A stretch of 64,000 nucleotides of DNA from Pseudoduganella namucuonensis (lineage in GTDB: Bacteria; Pseudomonadota; Gammaproteobacteria; Burkholderiales; Burkholderiaceae_D). Shown piece after piece: positions 44,973-53,158 of the stretch; position 1 is the stretch's first letter; each line of letters opens with the position of its first letter. Made by a program: the position numbers and the translations under genes. The DNA lies in NCBI RefSeq assembly GCF_900116645.1, contig NZ_FPBO01000001.1:132416-196415 (forward strand). The letters run 5' to 3'. The notes below the pieces were generated by a model. That model ran no database searches. It was not told the origin of the DNA and saw only the letters and a program-made list of their open reading frames with translations.

Positions 44973-46073
44973 CTAAAGCGCGATCTTGCCGCGGTACCAC
45001 TCGTGGAAGTGCTGCATGCCGTCTTCCATCGGCGACTGGTACGGCCCGGCGTCGTTCTCGCCGCGCGCCAGCAGGATCTTGCGGCCCGCGTCCATGCGCA
45101 GCGCGATCTCGTCGTCCTCCACGCAGGTTTCCATGTAGGCGGCGCGCTCGGCGTCGACGAAGTCGCGCTCGAACAGCACGATCTCCTCCGGATAGTAGAA
45201 CTCGACCACGTTGCGCGTCCTCTGCGGGCCGTCCGGCCACAGCGTGGACACCACCAGCACGTGCGGATACCACTCCACCATGATGTTGGGGTAGAGCGTG
45301 AGCCAGATCGCGCCGTAGGGCGGCGGTTCGCCGTTGCGGAACTTGAGCACCTGCTCCTGCCACTTCTGGTACACCGGCGAGCCGGATTTGCGCAGGCCGC
45401 GGTTCACGCCCACGGTCTGCACGCTGTACTCGGCGCCGAATTCCCAGCGCAGGTCGTCGCAGCTGACAAAGCCGCCCAGGCCCGGATGGAAGGGCTCGAC
45501 GTGGTAGTCCTCCAGGTAGACCTCGATGAAGGTCTTCCAGTTGTAGTCGCACTCGTGCACTTCCACGTGGTCGAACATGTAGCCGCTGAAATCGAGGTCC
45601 TTGGTGACGGACATCGTCTTGAGCTTTTCCATGACGTTGTAGCCGTTCTGCTCGAACTGCAGGCCGTTCCAGCTTTGCAGCCTGGTCTTGGGCAGGTTCA
45701 GGCAGGGCGTCTCGGGGAAGTGCGGCGCGCCGATCAGCTCCCCCTTCAAGTCGTAGGTCCAGCGGTGCAGCGGGCAGACAATGTTGTTCGTATTGCCACG
45801 GCCATTGAACATCAAGGCCTGCCGGTGGCGGCAGACGTTGGACAGCACTTCCAGGCCATTGGCGTTGTGCACCAGCATGCGCCCTTCGTTCTCCGAAACG
45901 AGGGTCGCGAAATCGCCGACGTTCGGCACCATCAATTCGTGCCCGACATAGCGCGGGCCAGTTTTGAACAATTGCTGCATTTCACGCTGCAGTAGCGTTT
46001 CGTCAAAGTAGACGTTAACCGGAAGTTGCGCGTTGGAGCGCGCTAGCTTGGCGTGGGTAGCCAGATCGGACAT
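44973..46073 (-). CDS. Rieske-type aromatic-ring-hydroxylating oxygenase, alpha subunit
   Basis: 366 residues. The N-terminal Rieske [2Fe-2S] domain has ligands Cys81-x-His83 and Cys100-x2-His103. The C-terminal SRPBCC catalytic domain carries EDYHVEPFHPG, supplying the mononuclear-iron histidines. It should hydroxylate or demethylate an organic substrate using electrons from a separate reductase. No beta subunit, ferredoxin or reductase gene is adjacent, so it is a single-component terminal oxygenase relying on one elsewhere. Related to the choline-monooxygenase-like single-subunit group by length. Substrate unknown. Confidence 0.9.
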   Translation of the reverse strand: MSDLATHAKLARSNAQLPVNVYFDETLLQREMQQLFKTGPRYVGHELMVPNVGDFATLVSENEGRMLVHNANGLEVLSNVCRHRQALMFNGRGNTNNIVCPLHRWTYDLKGELIGAPHFPETPCLNLPKTRLQSWNGLQFEQNGYNVMEKLKTMSVTKDLDFSGYMFDHVEVHECDYNWKTFIEVYLEDYHVEPFHPGLGGFVSCDDLRWEFGAEYSVQTVGVNRGLRKSGSPVYQKWQEQVLKFRNGEPPPYGAIWLTLYPNIMVEWYPHVLVVSTLWPDGPQRTRNVVEFYYPEEIVLFERDFVDAERAAYMETCVEDDEIALRMDAGRKILLARGENDAGPYQSPMEDGMQHFHEWYRGKIAL

Positions 46074-46402
46074 CCCAACCCCCCTTAATTAAAGTACAGC
46101 AACCAAGAAGAGACAGAATCCGTAAAGACCTGTGTCAGTTTCAGAAACGGTATTTCGGACAGAACCGGAGATTATACCGTGAAACGCGCTACAGGCGGGC
46201 GCGGCCGTTGCGACCGCGGGTCCGCGCATTCCCCGGCGCGCCGCGGGCCGCGAAAACTAATCATATTCACAACAAATCCAGAATGCTTGGACCGCCCGGA
46301 CGCCTGTTAATTCCACTGCATTCGGTGGTTTGTTCTAAAATAACGGGCTACACTGAGCTGGCGGCTTTCCACGCCGCCCTTGCCACACAGATTTGAGTGC
46401 TT
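46074..46402. other. Divergent intergenic region between the Rieske oxygenase gene and xseB
   Basis: 329 bp with no gene I can support. Its AT content is higher than in the flanks. It contains ACGGTAT (46147-46153) and ATACCGT (46174-46180), an inverted pair 20 bp apart that could be a regulator site. It also has TTGTTC...TAAAAT-like sequence near 46330-46342 that may serve xseB. No clear -35/-10 pair. Confidence 0.4.
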
Positions 46403-46657
46403 ATGTCAAAGAAATTGATCGCCGAACCCGCGGCAGCGCCGGCCTCCTTCGAGGAAGCGATGGCCGAACTGGCGCAACTGGTAACGCAAATGGAGTCGGG
46501 CCAACTGCCGCTGGAGGCCTCGGTCGCGGCCTACGCGCGCGGTTCGGAACTGGTGAAATACTGCGCGGGCCAGCTCGACAAGGTGGAGTCGCAGGTCAAG
46601 ATCCTGGAAGGCGACATGCTGAAACCGTTCGCCGACGCCGGCGAGGTGCAGCCATGA
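46403..46657 (+). CDS. xseB: Exodeoxyribonuclease VII small subunit
   Basis: 84-residue all-helical subunit that binds XseA to make the ssDNA-specific exonuclease VII. It shows the typical SFEEAMAELAQLVTQMESGQLPLEASVAAYARGSEL core in two helices, and EGDMLKPF at the end. The ATG at 46403 gives the family start MSKK. Its TGA overlaps the ispA ATG by 4 bp, the common xseB-ispA-dxs order. XseA is not in the window. Confidence 0.95.
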   Translation: MSKKLIAEPAAAPASFEEAMAELAQLVTQMESGQLPLEASVAAYARGSELVKYCAGQLDKVESQVKILEGDMLKPFADAGEVQP

Positions 46658-47550
46658 CGGCGGCGTTCCAGGATTGGATGAAAACCATCCAGGCCGGCAT
46701 GGAGCACGACATGGACCGCTACCTGCCCGGCGCGGACGCGGTGCCGGCCAAGCTGCACGAGGCCATGCGCTACGCGCTGCTGGGCGGCGGCAAGCGCGTG
46801 CGCCCGCTGCTGGTGTACGCGGCCGGCGCGCTGTCCGGCGCGGACGCCGCGGTGCTGAGCCGCGCGGCGGCGGCGGTGGAAATGATCCACGCCTATTCGC
46901 TGGTGCACGACGACATGCCCTGCATGGACGACGACGAGCTGCGCCGCGGTAAACCGACCGTGCACGTGGCCTACGACGAGGCCACCGCGCTGCTGGTGGG
47001 GGACGCGCTGCAGTCGCAGGCCTTCCTGACCCTGTCCGAGGCCGCCGCGGCCGGGCTGCCGCCCGCCCGTCTGGTGGCCATGCTGCGTCTGCTGGCGCAC
47101 GCCTCCGGCTCGGCCGGCATGTGCGGCGGCCAGGCCATTGACCTGGACAGCGTGGGCCTGAGCCTGACGCTGGAGCAGCTCGAACGCATGCACCAGCTGA
47201 AAACCGGCGCGCTGCTGCGCGCCTCGGTGGTGCTGGGCGCGCTGGCCGGCAAGGAGCTGGCGGACGACGAGATCGCGGCGCTGGACGACTACGCGCGCGC
47301 CATCGGCCTGGCGTTCCAGGTGGTGGACGACGTGCTCGACGCGACGGCCGATTCGGCCACGCTGGGCAAGACCGCCGGCAAGGACGCGGCCGACAACAAG
47401 CCGACCTACGTGTCCATCCTGGGCCTGGAACCGTCGCGCGTGCTGGCGGAAAAATTGCGGCTCGACGCGCACGCAGCGCTCGCGCCGTTCGGAGACAAGG
47501 CTCTGCGGTTACGCGAACTCGCGGATTTGATCGTGCAGCGGAAAGCATAA
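46654..47550 (+). CDS. ispA: (2E,6E)-farnesyl diphosphate synthase
   Basis: 298-residue prenyl chain elongation enzyme making farnesyl diphosphate from IPP and DMAPP/GPP. First aspartate-rich motif DDMPCMD at 86-92 and second DDVLD at 225-229, with GGGKRVRPLL upstream and the GGQAIDLDSV segment between. The spacing before the first motif is the short-chain bacterial type. ATG overlaps the xseB stop. Its own TAA is immediately followed by the dxs ATG, so all three are one operon. Confidence 0.96.
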   Translation: MTAAFQDWMKTIQAGMEHDMDRYLPGADAVPAKLHEAMRYALLGGGKRVRPLLVYAAGALSGADAAVLSRAAAAVEMIHAYSLVHDDMPCMDDDELRRGKPTVHVAYDEATALLVGDALQSQAFLTLSEAAAAGLPPARLVAMLRLLAHASGSAGMCGGQAIDLDSVGLSLTLEQLERMHQLKTGALLRASVVLGALAGKELADDEIAALDDYARAIGLAFQVVDDVLDATADSATLGKTAGKDAADNKPTYVSILGLEPSRVLAEKLRLDAHAALAPFGDKALRLRELADLIVQRKA

Positions 47551-49419
47551 ATGAACTTGCTAGACAACATAGATGACCCGGCGGACGTGCGCAAACTGGC
47601 GCGCCACCAACTGACCCCGCTGGCGCACGAGCTGCGCAACTACCTGCTCGATTCGGTCTCCAAGACCGGCGGCCACCTGTCGTCCAACCTGGGCACGGTG
47701 GAGTTGACCGTCGCGCTGCACTACGTGTTCAACACGCCGCAAGACCGCATCGTGTGGGACGTGGGCCACCAGACCTACACGCACAAGATCCTCACCGGCC
47801 GCCGCAAGCAGATGCACACGCTGCGCCAGCTGGACGGCATCTCCGGCTTCCCGCGCCGCGTGGAGAGCGAGTACGACACCTTCGGCACGGCCCACTCGTC
47901 GACCTCGATCTCGGCCGCGCTGGGCATGGCGCAGGCGGCCAAGATCAAGGGCGAGCACCGCCACGCGATCGCCGTGATCGGCGACGGCTCGATGACCGCC
48001 GGCATGGCCTTCGAGGCGCTGAACAACGCCGGGGTGCAGGAGGACGTGAACCTGCTGGTGATCCTGAACGACAACGACATGTCGATCTCGCCGCCGGTGG
48101 GCGCCTTGAACCGCTACCTGGCGCGCCTGATGTCCGGCCAGTTCTACGCGGCCGCCAAGAACGTCGGCAAGTCGGTGCTGCCCGGCCCCGTGCTGGAGCT
48201 GGCCAAGCGTTTCGAGGAGCACGCCAAGGGCATGGTGGTGCCGGCCACGATGTTCGAGGAATTCGGCTTCAACTACATCGGCCCGATCGACGGCCACGAC
48301 CTGGATTCCCTGATCCCCACGCTGGAGAACATCAAGAAGCTCAAGGGCCCGCAGTTCCTGCACGTGGTGACCAAGAAGGGCCAGGGCTACAAGCTGGCCG
48401 AGGCCGAGCCGGTGCTGTACCACGGCACGCCCAAATTCAACCCGGCCGAGGGCATCAAACCCGGCCCGGCCGGCAAGAAGTCCTACACCGACGTCTTCGG
48501 CGACTGGCTGTGCGACATGGCCAAGGCCGACAAGCGCCTGGTCGGCATCACGCCCGCCATGCGCGAAGGCTCGGGCATGGTGCGCTTCGAGCAGGAACAG
48601 CCGGACCGCTATTTCGACGTCGGCATCGCCGAGCAGCACGCGGTGACCTTCGGCGCGGGCCTGGCCTGCGAGGGCATGAAGCCGGTGGTGGCGATCTACT
48701 CCACCTTCCTGCAGCGCGCCTACGACCAGCTGATCCACGACGTGGCGCTGCAAAACCTGGACGTGACGTTCGCGCTGGACCGCGCGGGCCTGGTGGGCGC
48801 CGACGGCGCCACCCACGCCGGCAACTACGACCTGGCCTACCTGCGCTGCATCCCGAACATGGTGGTGATGGCGGCGTCCGACGAGAACGAATGCCGCCGC
48901 ATGCTGACCACCGGCTACCAGTACAACGGCCCGGCCGCGATCCGCTACCCGCGCGGCGCCGGCATCGGCGCGGCGATCGATCCCGCGCTGACGGCCATCG
49001 AGATCGGCAAGGGCGAGATCAAGCGCCAGGGCCAGAAGATCGCCATCCTGGCCTTCGGCTCCCTGGTGGCGCCCAGCGTGGCGGCGGGCGAGCAGTTGAA
49101 CGCCACCGTGGCCAATATGCGCTTCGTGAAACCGCTGGACGTGGAACTGGTCAAGCGGCTGGCCGAACAGCACGACTGCCTGGTGACGGTGGAAGAGGGC
49201 TGCGTGATGGGCGGCGCTGGCGCCGCCGTGGCCGAGGCGCTGGCCGCCGAGGGCATCGTCAAGCCGCTGCTGATGCTCGGCCTGCCGGACAAATTCATCG
49301 ACCATGGCGATCCCGCCAAGCTGCTGGCCGGCGTGGGCCTGGACGCGAACGGCATCGCCGCCTCCATCAAGGCGCGCTTCCTGGGCGAAGAGCCACGCCT
49401 CGTGGTCAACAATGGCTGA
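47551..49419 (+). CDS. dxs: 1-deoxy-D-xylulose-5-phosphate synthase
   Basis: 622-residue thiamine-dependent enzyme, the first step of the MEP isoprenoid pathway. It condenses pyruvate and glyceraldehyde 3-phosphate to DXP, which also feeds ThiG upstream in this window. The TPP/Mg motif starts at GDGSMTAG (144-151). The N-terminal [15 protein letters not shown] and [13 protein letters not shown] elements are present. In the transketolase-like middle domain, [17 protein letters not shown] holds the catalytic Glu. Full length. Starts with no gap after ispA. Confidence 0.97.
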   Translation: MNLLDNIDDPADVRKLARHQLTPLAHELRNYLLDSVSKTGGHLSSNLGTVELTVALHYVFNTPQDRIVWDVGHQTYTHKILTGRRKQMHTLRQLDGISGFPRRVESEYDTFGTAHSSTSISAALGMAQAAKIKGEHRHAIAVIGDGSMTAGMAFEALNNAGVQEDVNLLVILNDNDMSISPPVGALNRYLARLMSGQFYAAAKNVGKSVLPGPVLELAKRFEEHAKGMVVPATMFEEFGFNYIGPIDGHDLDSLIPTLENIKKLKGPQFLHVVTKKGQGYKLAEAEPVLYHGTPKFNPAEGIKPGPAGKKSYTDVFGDWLCDMAKADKRLVGITPAMREGSGMVRFEQEQPDRYFDVGIAEQHAVTFGAGLACEGMKPVVAIYSTFLQRAYDQLIHDVALQNLDVTFALDRAGLVGADGATHAGNYDLAYLRCIPNMVVMAASDENECRRMLTTGYQYNGPAAIRYPRGAGIGAAIDPALTAIEIGKGEIKRQGQKIAILAFGSLVAPSVAAGEQLNATVANMRFVKPLDVELVKRLAEQHDCLVTVEEGCVMGGAGAAVAEALAAEGIVKPLLMLGLPDKFIDHGDPAKLLAGVGLDANGIAASIKARFLGEEPRLVVNNG

Positions 49420-49428
49420 AAGTTGAAG

Positions 49429-49956
49429 ATGCCCATCAGTTCCTACCTCGACACCACCCCAAAACTGGACGAAGGCGTCTACCTGCACGAGACCGCGCAG
49501 GTGATCGGCGACGTGCGGATCGGACGCGATTCCTCCGTCTGGTGCAACACCGTGCTGCGCGGCGACGTGAACCGCATCGTCATCGGCGAGTGCAGCAACG
49601 TGCAGGACTTCGCCATGGGCCACGTCTCGCACAAGAACGCCGCCAAGCCGGACGGCTCGCCGCTGGTGATCGGCAACCACGTCACCATCGGCCATTCGGT
49701 CATCCTGCATGGCTGCGAGATCGGCGACGAATGCCTGATCGGCATGGGCTCCATCATCATGGACGACGTGGTGGTGCAAAAGCACGTGATGGTCGGCGCC
49801 GGCAGCCTGGTGTCGCCCGGGAAGGTGCTGGAAAGCGGCCACCTGTACGTGGGCCGGCCCGCCGTGCGCGTGCGCAAGCTGACGGACGAGGAAACCGCCT
49901 ACCTGAAGTACTCCGCCGAGCACTACGTGCGCGTCAAGAACAACTATCTGAAGTAA
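49429..49956 (+). CDS. Gamma-carbonic-anhydrase-like left-handed beta-helix protein
   Basis: 175 residues of hexapeptide-repeat left-handed beta-helix (VIGDVRIGRDSSVWCNTVLRGDVNRIVIG...). The expected metal-binding His positions can be seen at MGHVSHKN, GNHVTIGHS and LHGC, followed by the usual C-terminal helix. The family includes CamH-type carbonic anhydrases and CaiE/YrdA proteins. YrdA-like members often bind metal but show little activity. ATG at 49429 is 9 bp after the dxs stop; an in-frame TTG at 49423 is an alternative. Confidence 0.9.
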   Translation: MPISSYLDTTPKLDEGVYLHETAQVIGDVRIGRDSSVWCNTVLRGDVNRIVIGECSNVQDFAMGHVSHKNAAKPDGSPLVIGNHVTIGHSVILHGCEIGDECLIGMGSIIMDDVVVQKHVMVGAGSLVSPGKVLESGHLYVGRPAVRVRKLTDEETAYLKYSAEHYVRVKNNYLK

Positions 49957-50040
49957 TCCCAAGCCGCCGGCCTTGCGGCGGCCCCAGGCTTCTCCTATAT
50001 TGGTATAAACGGTTTATGCCGATTATGCGGGGAGGCCATC

Positions 50041-50811
50041 ATGAAATCCACCACGCTGTTTCTGGGGCTGAGCCTGGGACTGGGCTTGTGCGCCGGAGCG
50101 CCGGCCCAGGTGCCGGACTCCGGGCGCTGGCAGGAGCTGCGCTACGGCGCCGAGGAAGTCGGCGAACGGATGGAGGACCGCTACATCGAGCAGGTGGTGG
50201 AACTGGCCGCCGCCGGCCGCCTGGACGCGGACCGCGCGCTGCTGCGCCGCCTGCGCGCCATCAGCGCGGACCTGATCGCCGCCGCCATCGAACTGAAGCC
50301 GGAGGCCGCGAACTGGCAATGGGAAGTCCACACGGCCAGCGCGCCGGACGTGGAGGCGTCCTGCCAGGCGGGCGGCAAGCTGCTGGTGGGCTCCGAATTC
50401 GTGCGCAGGCTGGCGCTGAACGACGGCGAACTGGCGATCCTGCTGGCGCACGAGGTGGCGCACGCCATCGCCGAGCATCACCGCGAAATCCTGTCCGAGG
50501 CGCAGCTGCTCCATCGTCCGCTGGTGCCGGTGGACGTGGTGCTGGAGCGGCTGGACAGCGACCTGTCGATGCAGATCCGGCTGGCCGGGCTGTCGCGGCT
50601 GCAGGAGCGCGAGGCGGACCAGCTGGGCATGGTGATCGCGCACCGGGCGGGTTGGTCCGGCGCCGCCATGCTGGGCTTCTACCGCAAGCTGGCCGCCGAC
50701 GCCGCCCGGGGCCGCGGCGAGCCGGTGATCTCCAGCCATCCGTCGCACGCCTCCCGCGTCAGCATGTCGCGCGGCATGGCGCGCTTGCTCGATCCCTGGG
50801 TCACGCCGTAA
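50041..50811 (+). CDS. Exported M48 family metallopeptidase
   Basis: 256 residues with a signal peptide (1-22). Zinc motif HEVAH at 137-141 (ILLAHEVAHAIAEHHRE), with third ligand Glu in READQLG about 55 residues later, the usual M48 spacing. The C-terminal SHPSHASRVS block is typical. It lacks the membrane helices of HtpX and the TPR region of BepA, so it is a small periplasmic M48 peptidase or lipoprotein-like quality-control protease (LoiP/YfgC relatives). GGGGAGG precedes the ATG. Confidence 0.9.
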   Translation: MKSTTLFLGLSLGLGLCAGAPAQVPDSGRWQELRYGAEEVGERMEDRYIEQVVELAAAGRLDADRALLRRLRAISADLIAAAIELKPEAANWQWEVHTASAPDVEASCQAGGKLLVGSEFVRRLALNDGELAILLAHEVAHAIAEHHREILSEAQLLHRPLVPVDVVLERLDSDLSMQIRLAGLSRLQEREADQLGMVIAHRAGWSGAAMLGFYRKLAADAARGRGEPVISSHPSHASRVSMSRGMARLLDPWVTP

Positions 50812-50860
50812 CGCACGCGGACCCGTGACGCCAGGGCGGATCCGCGGCCGCCGGCGCATG

Positions 50861-52126
50861 TCATCGCGCAGGCGCCAGCAGCCGCGCCGCCGCCGCCGCC
50901 ATCGCCTCGTATCCCGCGTCGCCCGGATGCAGATGATCCCCCGAATCGTAGGCCGGCAGCAGCCGCGCCGGCCGCCGCGGATCGCGCAGCACCTTGTCGA
51001 AATCCACCACCGCGTCGAACGCGCCACTGTCGCGTATCCAGTCGTTCACCTTGCGCCGCACCGCGTCCTTGGCGGGGCTGTAGTGGTCCGCCAGCGGCGT
51101 GCCTTGCAGCGCGTTCTCGAACGGCGCCATCGTCGCGCCGATCACCATCACCTTGCGCTCGCGGGCGCGGGCGATCAGCTTCATGTAGCCCGCCGCCAGC
51201 GTGGCCGCGTCCATCGCCGGATCGTGCGGCGCGAAGGCGCTGCCCGGCCAGCCGATGTCGTTGATGCCCAGCGCGATCACCACCGCCGTCACGCCCGGCT
51301 GCGACAGCACGTCCCGCTCGAAGCGCGCGGCGGCGCGTTCACCCATGCCGTCGGCCAGCACGCGCGCGCCGCTGATGCCGGCGTTGGCCACCGCGACCCC
51401 CCGCGGCGCCAGGCGCGCCGCCAGGTAGTCCGGCCAGCGGCGGTCGCGGTCCGGCGTGGAGCCGTTGCCGTCGGTGATGGAGTCGCCCAGCGTCACCACG
51501 AGCGCGCCGCGCGGCGCCTCGACCTGCACGGCGCTCAGGAAGACGCGGCCCTTCAGCTCCGTGGCGCCCGCCATGTCCGCTTCCGCGGTGACGTTGCCCG
51601 ACGCGACGAAGCCCGTCTGTTGCGCACCCCAGTGGAAGGTCGTCACGGCCGCCCGTTCGGGGAAATAGGTCGACACGCTCAGCCGCTCCAGCGGACGGGC
51701 GCGGAAATCCAAGGCATCGCTGACCGCCTCCCGGCCCGGCGCGATCGTGACGGACCGGCTGCCGCCGAAGGTCAGCGGAGCCTGGGCATCCGGCGCGATC
51801 CCGCCGCTCGCCGCCGCGCCGCCGCCGCGCGTGGCGGGGCGCGCGTCCTCGGCGGGTGCGCGGGACACGCGCGCCTCGCCGATCACAAGCGGCTCCAGGC
51901 CGTAGCGGTTGGACAGCACCACCCGCAGCCGCTCGCCGCCCGTGCTGAGGCGCAGCGTTTCGCGCACGGTCTGGTCCCGCAGGCTGACGGGCACGCCGGT
52001 GGGCAGCGCGAAACCGGCGTCCCACACCGGCTGCGGGGCGGCGTACCAGCTGGTGCGCCATTGCTGCGCGGCGGCGGGCAAGGCCAGCGCGGCGGCGCAT
52101 CCCAAAGCGGCAATCGACTTGAACAT
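50861..52126 (-). CDS. Exported SGNH/GDSL hydrolase
   Basis: 421 residues. Signal peptide at 1-21 and a beta-rich N-terminal domain (about 25-205). The catalytic SGNH domain follows, with block I GDSITDG (Ser216), the Gly block at NAGISGAR, block III GIND (287-290) and block V DHLHPGDAGY with the catalytic Asp/His. Likely an esterase acting on polysaccharide or lipid esters outside the cytoplasm. ATG at 52126 with AGGAG 6 bp upstream. Divergent from the LysR gene across 104 bp and a likely target of it. Confidence 0.92.
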   Translation of the reverse strand: MFKSIAALGCAAALALPAAAQQWRTSWYAAPQPVWDAGFALPTGVPVSLRDQTVRETLRLSTGGERLRVVLSNRYGLEPLVIGEARVSRAPAEDARPATRGGGAAASGGIAPDAQAPLTFGGSRSVTIAPGREAVSDALDFRARPLERLSVSTYFPERAAVTTFHWGAQQTGFVASGNVTAEADMAGATELKGRVFLSAVQVEAPRGALVVTLGDSITDGNGSTPDRDRRWPDYLAARLAPRGVAVANAGISGARVLADGMGERAAARFERDVLSQPGVTAVVIALGINDIGWPGSAFAPHDPAMDAATLAAGYMKLIARARERKVMVIGATMAPFENALQGTPLADHYSPAKDAVRRKVNDWIRDSGAFDAVVDFDKVLRDPRRPARLLPAYDSGDHLHPGDAGYEAMAAAAARLLAPAR

Positions 52127-52204
52127 GATGATCTCCTGAATGGTTGACCAATCCATCTTCAATCATTCGCATTCAACGCGGAAGACGGAAAACCGGACTA
52201 TCAT

Positions 52205-52223
52205 TCATTCGATATTGGAATGA
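52205..52223. promoter_or_regulatory. LysR-type box between SGNH hydrolase and LysR genes
   Basis: TCATTC-GATATTG-GAATGA, perfect 6-bp arms. It contains T-N11-A (52208 and 52220), the canonical LysR recognition layout. It ends 7 bp before the LysR start codon, fitting autorepression plus control of the divergent hydrolase. Confidence 0.65.
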
Positions 52224-52230
52224 GGGGCGC

Positions 52231-53124
52231 ATGGACACCATCAGATCGTTGCAATACTTTGTGCGCGCCGTGGAGCTGGGCAGCCTGTCCGCCGTCGCGC
52301 GCGAGCACGGCACCACGCAACCGACCGTCAGCAAGGTGGTCGCCGCGCTGGAGGAAAGCCTGGGCGTGCGCCTGCTCGAGCGCAGCACCGCCAGCCTGTC
52401 GCCCACCGTGCAGGGCAGGCGCTTCTACGAGCGCGCCAGGGGCGTGCTGGAGGAATACGCCGAAGCCGTGGCCGACGCGCGCGGCCAGACGCGAACCGCG
52501 TCCGGCCTGCTGCGCGTGAACGCGCCGGTGGCGCTGGGCCAGTTCCGGCTCAACGCGCTGGTGCAGGAGTTCCTGCGGCGCTATCCGGAGATCGAAATCG
52601 AGCTGATATTGAACGACCGCATGGCCGATCTGGTGGAAGAGGGCGTGGACGTCGCGCTGCGGCTGGGCGGCGATCTGCCACCGAACGCCATCGCGCGCAG
52701 GCTGGGCGCATCGCCGCGCTATCTGGTCGCCGCGCCGTCCTACCTGAAGGGCCGCGCGCCCCTGCGCCGGCCGGAAGACCTGGCCGCGCACGACTACATC
52801 CGCTACGCCTGGCTGGCCAGCGGCGACAAGGTGGAACTGGGCGACGGGGCGCGGACGGTGGCGGTCGAAACGCGTGGCCGCTTCCGCGTCAACAACGCGC
52901 TGGCGATAAGGGAAAGCCTGGCGCTGGGCGCCGGCATCGGCCTATGCCCGGCGTGGCTGGTGCAGGACCTGCTGGATGCGCGCAAGCTGCGGCGCGTGCT
53001 GCCGAAGTGGCGGGGGACGCCGCAGGAATTGAACCTGCTCTACCCGTCGCGCCGCTACCAGCCCCTGCGCGCGCGGCTGTTCATGGACTTCGTGCGGGAG
53101 CGCCTGGCGGGATTCGAGGGTTAG
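52231..53124 (+). CDS. LysR family transcriptional regulator
   Basis: 297 residues. N-terminal winged helix-turn-helix (1-60, RSLQYFVRAVELGSLSAVAREHGTTQPTVSKVVAALE) and a substrate-binding domain of the CrgA-like branch (about 90-290, LRVNAPVALGQFRLNALVQEFLRRYPEIEIEL). The ATG at 52231 follows GAGGGG and matches the usual start. A longer in-frame reading from 52144 would run into the divergent promoter. Effector unknown; the dyad upstream suggests it controls itself and the adjacent SGNH hydrolase. Confidence 0.92.
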   Translation: MDTIRSLQYFVRAVELGSLSAVAREHGTTQPTVSKVVAALEESLGVRLLERSTASLSPTVQGRRFYERARGVLEEYAEAVADARGQTRTASGLLRVNAPVALGQFRLNALVQEFLRRYPEIEIELILNDRMADLVEEGVDVALRLGGDLPPNAIARRLGASPRYLVAAPSYLKGRAPLRRPEDLAAHDYIRYAWLASGDKVELGDGARTVAVETRGRFRVNNALAIRESLALGAGIGLCPAWLVQDLLDARKLRRVLPKWRGTPQELNLLYPSRRYQPLRARLFMDFVRERLAGFEG

Positions 53125-53126
53125 CC

Positions 53127-53143
53127 GCGCCGCTTCGCGGCGC
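53127..53143. terminator. Hairpin between convergent LysR and MORN-protein genes
   Basis: Perfect 7-bp stem GCGCCGC/GCGGCGC with a TTC loop, 2 bp after the LysR stop and 15 bp before the end of the convergent gene. No T-run. Confidence 0.5.
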
Positions 53144-53158
53144 CCGCGCCATCGCCAT

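Noticed and set aside
46147-46180. ACGGTAT/ATACCGT inverted pair as a defined operator
   Set aside because: Only 7-bp arms with a 20-bp gap and no regulator gene nearby; noted within the intergenic entry but not reported as a site.
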